Of a stretch of 64,000 nucleotides of DNA, positions 59,724 to 64,000 are shown piece by piece; the stretch's first letter is position 1; each line of letters opens with the position of its first letter. The translations under genes were made by a program, and so were the position numbers. The stretch spans positions 2,833,001 to 2,897,000 of the forward strand of contig OX359245.1 in the NCBI GenBank assembly GCA_947179485.1. Direction: 5' to 3'. The DNA is from Allacma fusca (lineage: Eukaryota; Arthropoda; Collembola; Symphypleona; Sminthuridae). The notes under the pieces were generated by a model. It saw only the letters and a list, made by a program, of their open reading frames with translations, was not told the DNA's origin and searched no databases.

Positions 59724-60539
59724 TTATAGTATAGAGATGGCGTAGCATGAAACGTCTCTCTCTTTCTTATCAAGTGCCTCGTAAAATTTTATGCTTACGC
59801 TATCTATAATCTGCGCAGGACCGACTTGGCCAAACAACGTGCGAATGTATTCAATCCGCTCGATTGGTCCCAAGACGTAATCGATATCCGTTAAGTTCAT
59901 TCTTTCGAAGGTTAACTCGTCTTCGGTCCATGAGGAACCTCCAACTTGAACAAAGTCAGGGAAATAGGAACTGAAATTTTGATCTTTCCAATCCTCCTTT
60001 TATTTCATTGAAGAATATTGTTCCTAGGAATTCGTCTTCAAGACAAGGCCCCACTGATTTAACGCGATTAATGATTACCCGTTGTTCGATGTGGGTCACC
60101 ACTTCTTCCATAAATCGCCGATGACTTCCCTAAGCAATTCCATTTTTCAAACACAGCCTTTGTTATCCGCAAGACCTCTAGTCTGTATCAAATGGAAATC
60201 CAGATGATCCCCTGAAAATAGTTTCCAAGAATATAATTTTACATTTAATTGAGGAATTCAACAATAATTAGAATAATTCAAAAGCAAAGATACTTTTGTG
60301 TTATTATTCCCAGTGTACACAGAATTATGTACGTATAACAAAAAATTAGGGAAAAAACCTAATTGTTTGGGCAAACAAAAAACATTTTTTTGAAAAAATC
60401 CGTTTTTGAAAAATCACTGCAGGGACGAATGCAATTCCTTGGACATAGGGCCTCACATTCCTGCAGAAATCGGACCTCTGAACCTTACCAGTCAAATTGT
60501 CATCACTGAACAGCCGAATCGTTGGGTTCTTGATGATCC
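59724..60539 (-). pseudogene. Decayed multi-exon gene, unknown family
   Basis: On the minus strand a 51-bp exon (60489-60539) is bounded by ttttatttcag and gtaagg and encodes ATC ATC AAG onward, including NPTIRLFSDDNL. A second acceptor (ctattttcag) opens at 60211 in a compatible phase and encodes HLDFHLIQTRGLADNKG before an in-frame TGA. Further down, coding-like sequence continues in other frames: VVTHIEQRVIINRV and VGPCLEDEFLGTIFF, then after a shift YFPDFVQVGGSSWTEDEL, ERIEYIRTLFGQVGPAQI and a stop at 59724-59726. GC content is higher than in the surroundings. At least one nonsense change and two frameshifts suggest a pseudogene. I do not recognise the protein. The small exon is loosely like a beta/gamma-crystallin-type strand pattern, which is a weak guess. 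Confidence 0.5.
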
Positions 60540-60891
60540 CTGAAATAAAACCATTAGAGCGGAATTAAACATTTTAATATTTAGAAAATCTAATTTCGGT
60601 TACAGCAACATTTAATATTCTAACCAAGTGGATTAAATGTTATGTTACATATGTATCATAATTATAGTATTATAAGTTTACATGACGTATTTGTAAACTG
60701 AATGAACAAGTTGTAAGTACTTGCGTACAATGTGTACTATAGAATGTAAGTACAGTGCATGGCTAATGTCTAGTTCGAGATTGAACCTTGGACTGTCTCA
60801 TAAAATGAGACACAGCGTACGTCCGTAAGATCATGTGTGGAGAGGAAAAGAACGCTTGTTACCCTTCCAGAGAATCTCCATCCTCGTCCTC

Positions 60892-60912
60892 TGTGTGTGT
60901 GTGTGTGTGTGT
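60892..60912. repeat. (GT)n microsatellite
   Basis: About ten uninterrupted tg/gt dinucleotides. Confidence 0.95.
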
Positions 60913-62106
60913 AAATTTGTATAGCACACAAAAGACCGGATGAGAGAGGGAATGAAGTGCAGGGGTGATGTATGTACATAATACTTAAACATAGGATAGT
61001 TTTTGTTCTTTAAAACTCTTGTGAAATATAGGTTAACTCTTGTGCAACTATTCATGAGTCACAGTCACAAGACCGAGAATGAATATGTTGTATATATGAA
61101 TGTATGACGATGAAATAATTTAAAGGACAAAGGATATTCTCGAATATTCTCTACAATGCTAAAGACTCCACTGAGCATATTTTATTCTTTGTTAAGATTG
61201 CTAAAGTCTCTACGAAGCATATAATTTAATGCAAATACTTATTGCAGATTTTAGTACAAATATGGTTCACGCTTTGTATAAAGTATCTAGTTAGGACTAT
61301 CAGATCAGCCATGCATTATGCAGGACTGATCCTAGAAATTCTTGTAACTGGGTCCCTATGCTATGCATTCTGCAGGCATGAGGCTAGATTTAAGACATAT
61401 TTAAGTTAGGTAATTGTAAGTATAGGATACATTTAATTCCTATAGGTGAAGTCTTCGCACAACCTATAGAAGGGTTACATTTTTAGGAGGATAGCATACC
61501 ACTACATTATAACAGAACATAAATTAGCTAAGAATCACACTAATAAAATTAAGACTTAATATAGACCGAGTATTAAGGACATAAAATAACAATTTGTATT
61601 TCAACCTATGAGAGATTTAGTAATAAAGCAAGTTGGGCAAATTAATCATTGTATTTATTCCCCGCAGGGCATTTATTTATCCGAACATTTCATTTCAGCC
61701 CCCAATATTATTAGTTTCATTTAGTATCCGCGTTACCGAACCAGGGCGCATAAACGAGTATGCAACATGGTGTATTCTGCCAGGACCTACTGGTATGGAC
61801 TGCCCACAGGGCAAAATATTTTGAAGACAAATGTTTCATCCTGAGACAATTTTCTCAAACACACATGTTGAAGTATGCAACATGGAGTGTTATGCCCGGG
61901 ATTATTTTTACAAATAATTCCGAACCTGAGAAATTCTTCTCTTCAAGAGCAAAAGCTCACTGAGCAGATAATTCAAGAAAAGTTTCTCATCATATCTAAG
62001 GCTCAAGACATAGCCCACAGGGCAAACATTTTATGAAAATATTTTCAAGTCAAACACTTTCTCACAGAGAAATTGTCGGATAACGGGCAACAATTTTGCT
62101 TGAAAA
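60913..62106. other. Gene-free stretch with short duplications
   Basis: Two related pieces near 61,156 and 61,199 (atgctaaagactccactgagc and attgctaaagtctctacgaagc, shown only in part as gctaaag-ctc) are a small diverged duplication. Words like cccacagggca recur at 61,80x and 62,00x, a flavour shared with the long direct repeat that follows. No gene is recognised. Confidence 0.4.
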
Positions 62107-63339
62107 AAGCCAGTACTGCAGGGAAATAATATTTTTTCCACAGAAAAAAATTATTTTTGGCTCACAATCAGCTACTCTCAAATGAATTTACATTCATACA
62201 CTGAATGTAATCATCAGCCAGTCCCATCGGGACACGGATTTCACCTCCATAAGTACTACTTATGGAGGTGCTTAGCAACTATAGAGCTAAGGGCATGCGA
62301 ATAACTTCCACGGAGGCGCATGTGCCTTGAGCTTCCTCTTAACAGAGGCTTCGTCCCCTGACGACGTCCCACTGGGAATTCATATATACCAAAAAGATAT
62401 GGTCTAGTATATATGGAACACTTCGGAAGCTCTGCGTTACAGCTATGTACATACCTACTAGGGTGTACATGCGCACCAAAAATACTTATTAATGTGGAAA
62501 CCACCCATCATTACGTCTCATAGGGACTACTTAACCACTATATGGGCACTGCCTGTGGCAAGTACACATAGCTAAGCCGTACATGGTTACACATACCCAC
62601 TGGGGTGTACATGTTTACGTAAGCTCTAGCTGTACAGGGGGTTCATCATGTCCCGACAACCTATGCTTCTAACTGCATAGTCAACGATAAGGTTAGATGG
62701 TATAAGCCACAATATCTAGACAAGGCTATAAGATACATGCTCGGCAGGGTCAACACCTGGCATATCCAAAGGCTACATATGAGAGCCAATGGATTGCTGG
62801 CATACCAACACTTATAGGTGCATACAGGGTTCTACCCAATGCTTACCCCTGCACCTGAGACTATGTTTACGATACCACAGTAGAACTTAGGACATATGAC
62901 CAATTACCTAAGGACTACTAGCACATGACATATTGTCCATAGCACCCGGTATCTACAGGGTAGCCAAAATCCTCTTTAGTAAACATTTTGATAAATAATT
63001 ATGTGCCGTTAGGAAAATTATTATTTAAATATTTTTTTCAAAATTATTTCACCTAACAAATTAAGTATGTAAACCATCTGCATACAGGGCAACTAGTATC
63101 CATAAGCCTAAGTATTTAATTTTTCCGGTGTGAACCTGCCTATGGGCGAACACATGATTTAGGAAGGAGAAGAAATATATAACACTAGCGAGGAAAATCT
63201 CTTCCACAACTCCAGAATATAGGGTGCATGGCACATCTGCACAGGATTTGGAATATAGGATGACTTCTTCCATATGTTAGCAATCAGGTACATGACCTTG
63301 GAGAGGTATCCCTGTTGCCAGCATTTGAAATACAGGGTC
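62107..63339. repeat. Right copy of the long direct repeat (pair with 45162-47199)
   Basis: It matches the left copy in two blocks (62107-62225 and 62247-63339), with only 21 bp between them against 824 bp on the left. Similarity stops abruptly at ~63,339, where LINE sequence begins, while the left copy goes on into different sequence. Differences between copies are mostly single bases and small indels. Confidence 0.85.
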
Positions 63340-64000
63340 TACGCAAACCGATTCCTGAAGACGGAAATGTTTCGTGGTTCACTCCGAATGGGCGCAACTT
63401 CATTAAAGTCCCACCCCCTCCTCAGCAGGAAAAGAAAAGACGATGAAGACTCGGCGAACCCTTATCATCCTACCAGCTGAAAATATCCACTTGGAATTGT
63501 AACGGTACTAGTAATTTTCTAAATTTAGAATGCAGTGACAAGGAAATTTTAAAACGATCAGATATTATTTTTTTATCTGAAACCTGGTCTTGTAATAATT
63601 TATATCTAGAAAGGTTCACTAGCTTTGAATCACACGCAACAAGACAGAGTAACATCGGCAGATCAAGTGGAGGTATTGCTGCTCTTGTAAGTAAGGACTT
63701 AACAGTTAAATTTTTCAAGGAGTTCGGCTCCTTTTGTCAACTGTTAATTTTACATCATGTTCAATTTAATGATATAATCTTAGTATTTTTGTATATCAAA
63801 CACGAAGATTCAATGAACAGCTTAGTTTTACTGGTTAAGAATATTGTGGCGCAAGTAATTCAGGAACACGGGGATAGTCCGATTTTTGTCGCAGGAGATC
63901 TCAATGCCCGTGTGAGTAACCAAAACTGTGCTGACAAAAGTATTTTTGCAAACACATGTCTTTCCGGTGCTAGAAACGCCCTTGACCAAACGATTAATGC
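63340..64000 (+). mobile_element. 5'-truncated LINE (APE-type non-LTR retrotransposon), continues past window
   Basis: The element begins in what looks like the end of its first reading frame (a frame with GNVSWFTPNGRNFIKVPPPP and a basic end, stop TGA at 63444) and goes on into the endonuclease of ORF2. The sharp left border against a repeated sequence, with loss of the 5' part, is the usual outcome of incomplete LINE insertion. The element would extend to the right with reverse transcriptase. Confidence 0.75.
63447..64000 (+). CDS. LINE ORF2, apurinic-type endonuclease domain (partial)
   Basis: The frame is open from the stop at 63444 to the window end (>180 codons). Family motifs appear in order: LKISTWNCNG (Asn of the first motif, ~63,480), RSDIIFLSETW (catalytic Glu, ~63,580), RSSGGIAALVSKDL (~63,660), and FVAGDLNARV (GDxN motif, ~63,890). 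The domain nicks target DNA to prime reverse transcription. No ATG stands before the first motif, so initiation may be by reinitiation after ORF1, whose stop is in the same frame. No break is seen in this part. The LSETW motif fits the CR1/L2/Jockey groups; closer placement needs the reverse transcriptase. Confidence 0.85.

Noticed and set aside
45162..63339. Complete LTR retrotransposon of 18 kb.
   Set aside because: No reverse transcriptase or integrase lies between the repeats on the plus strand, no primer site or polypurine tract was found, and the interval holds unrelated MITEs and a minus-strand BEL fragment. Kept only as a question.

Overview
The window is nuclear DNA of a eukaryote, most likely an invertebrate animal. 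The evidence is GT-AG introns, AATAAA signals, a tRNA-headed SINE, an APE-type LINE, a BEL/Pao fragment, Polinton-type genes and many DNA-transposon MITEs in AT-rich sequence. Nothing fixes the phylum; an arthropod is a guess. There is no bacterial-style operon, rRNA gene or CRISPR array.

Layout. (1) 1-29,272: one satellite array with a ~182-bp monomer, entering from the left edge. It has a clear higher-order structure. Five monomer types (called M1 to M5 here) form a 909-bp pentamer repeated about ten times in the first 9.5 kb. After that come trimers (545 bp), a 1,453-bp octamer, chimeric monomers and a 2,541-bp internal duplication. (2) 29,273-33,564: remnant of a Polinton/Maverick (adintovirus-like) element. 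It holds a conserved gene cut by the satellite, a short basic and hydrophobic core-like protein, a DDE integrase broken by a 711-bp SINE and a frameshift, and two unrecognised genes, one with an intron. (3) 33.6-45.2 kb: no convincing intact gene. It holds a possible terminal exon on the minus strand, a TA-flanked MITE, hairpins, a 26-bp minisatellite of about 2.5 kb and a TTA-flanked PIF/Harbinger-like element. (4) 45.2-54.3 kb: one copy of a long dispersed repeat, a ~3.3-kb tract of very diverged short repeats carrying a Tigger-like MITE, then a row of Pro/Ser/Thr-rich reading frames with a GTSPI-type motif. The last of these carry a frameshift and three in-frame stops. (5) 54.3-62.1 kb: a BEL/Pao protease fragment, a likely three-exon gene for a small secreted six-cysteine peptide, long-TIR and hAT-like MITEs, and a decayed multi-exon gene on the minus strand. 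(6) 62.1-63.3 kb: second direct copy of the long repeat, joined at 63,340 to a 5'-truncated LINE whose endonuclease domain runs off the window.

The genes do not form one pathway. The window is a satellite/transposon compartment. The items most worth following are the higher-order satellite with its recombinant monomers, the six-cysteine peptide gene at 56.3-56.8 kb, the GTSPI-repeat reading frames at 50.9-54.3 kb, and the intron-containing gene next to the dead integrase.
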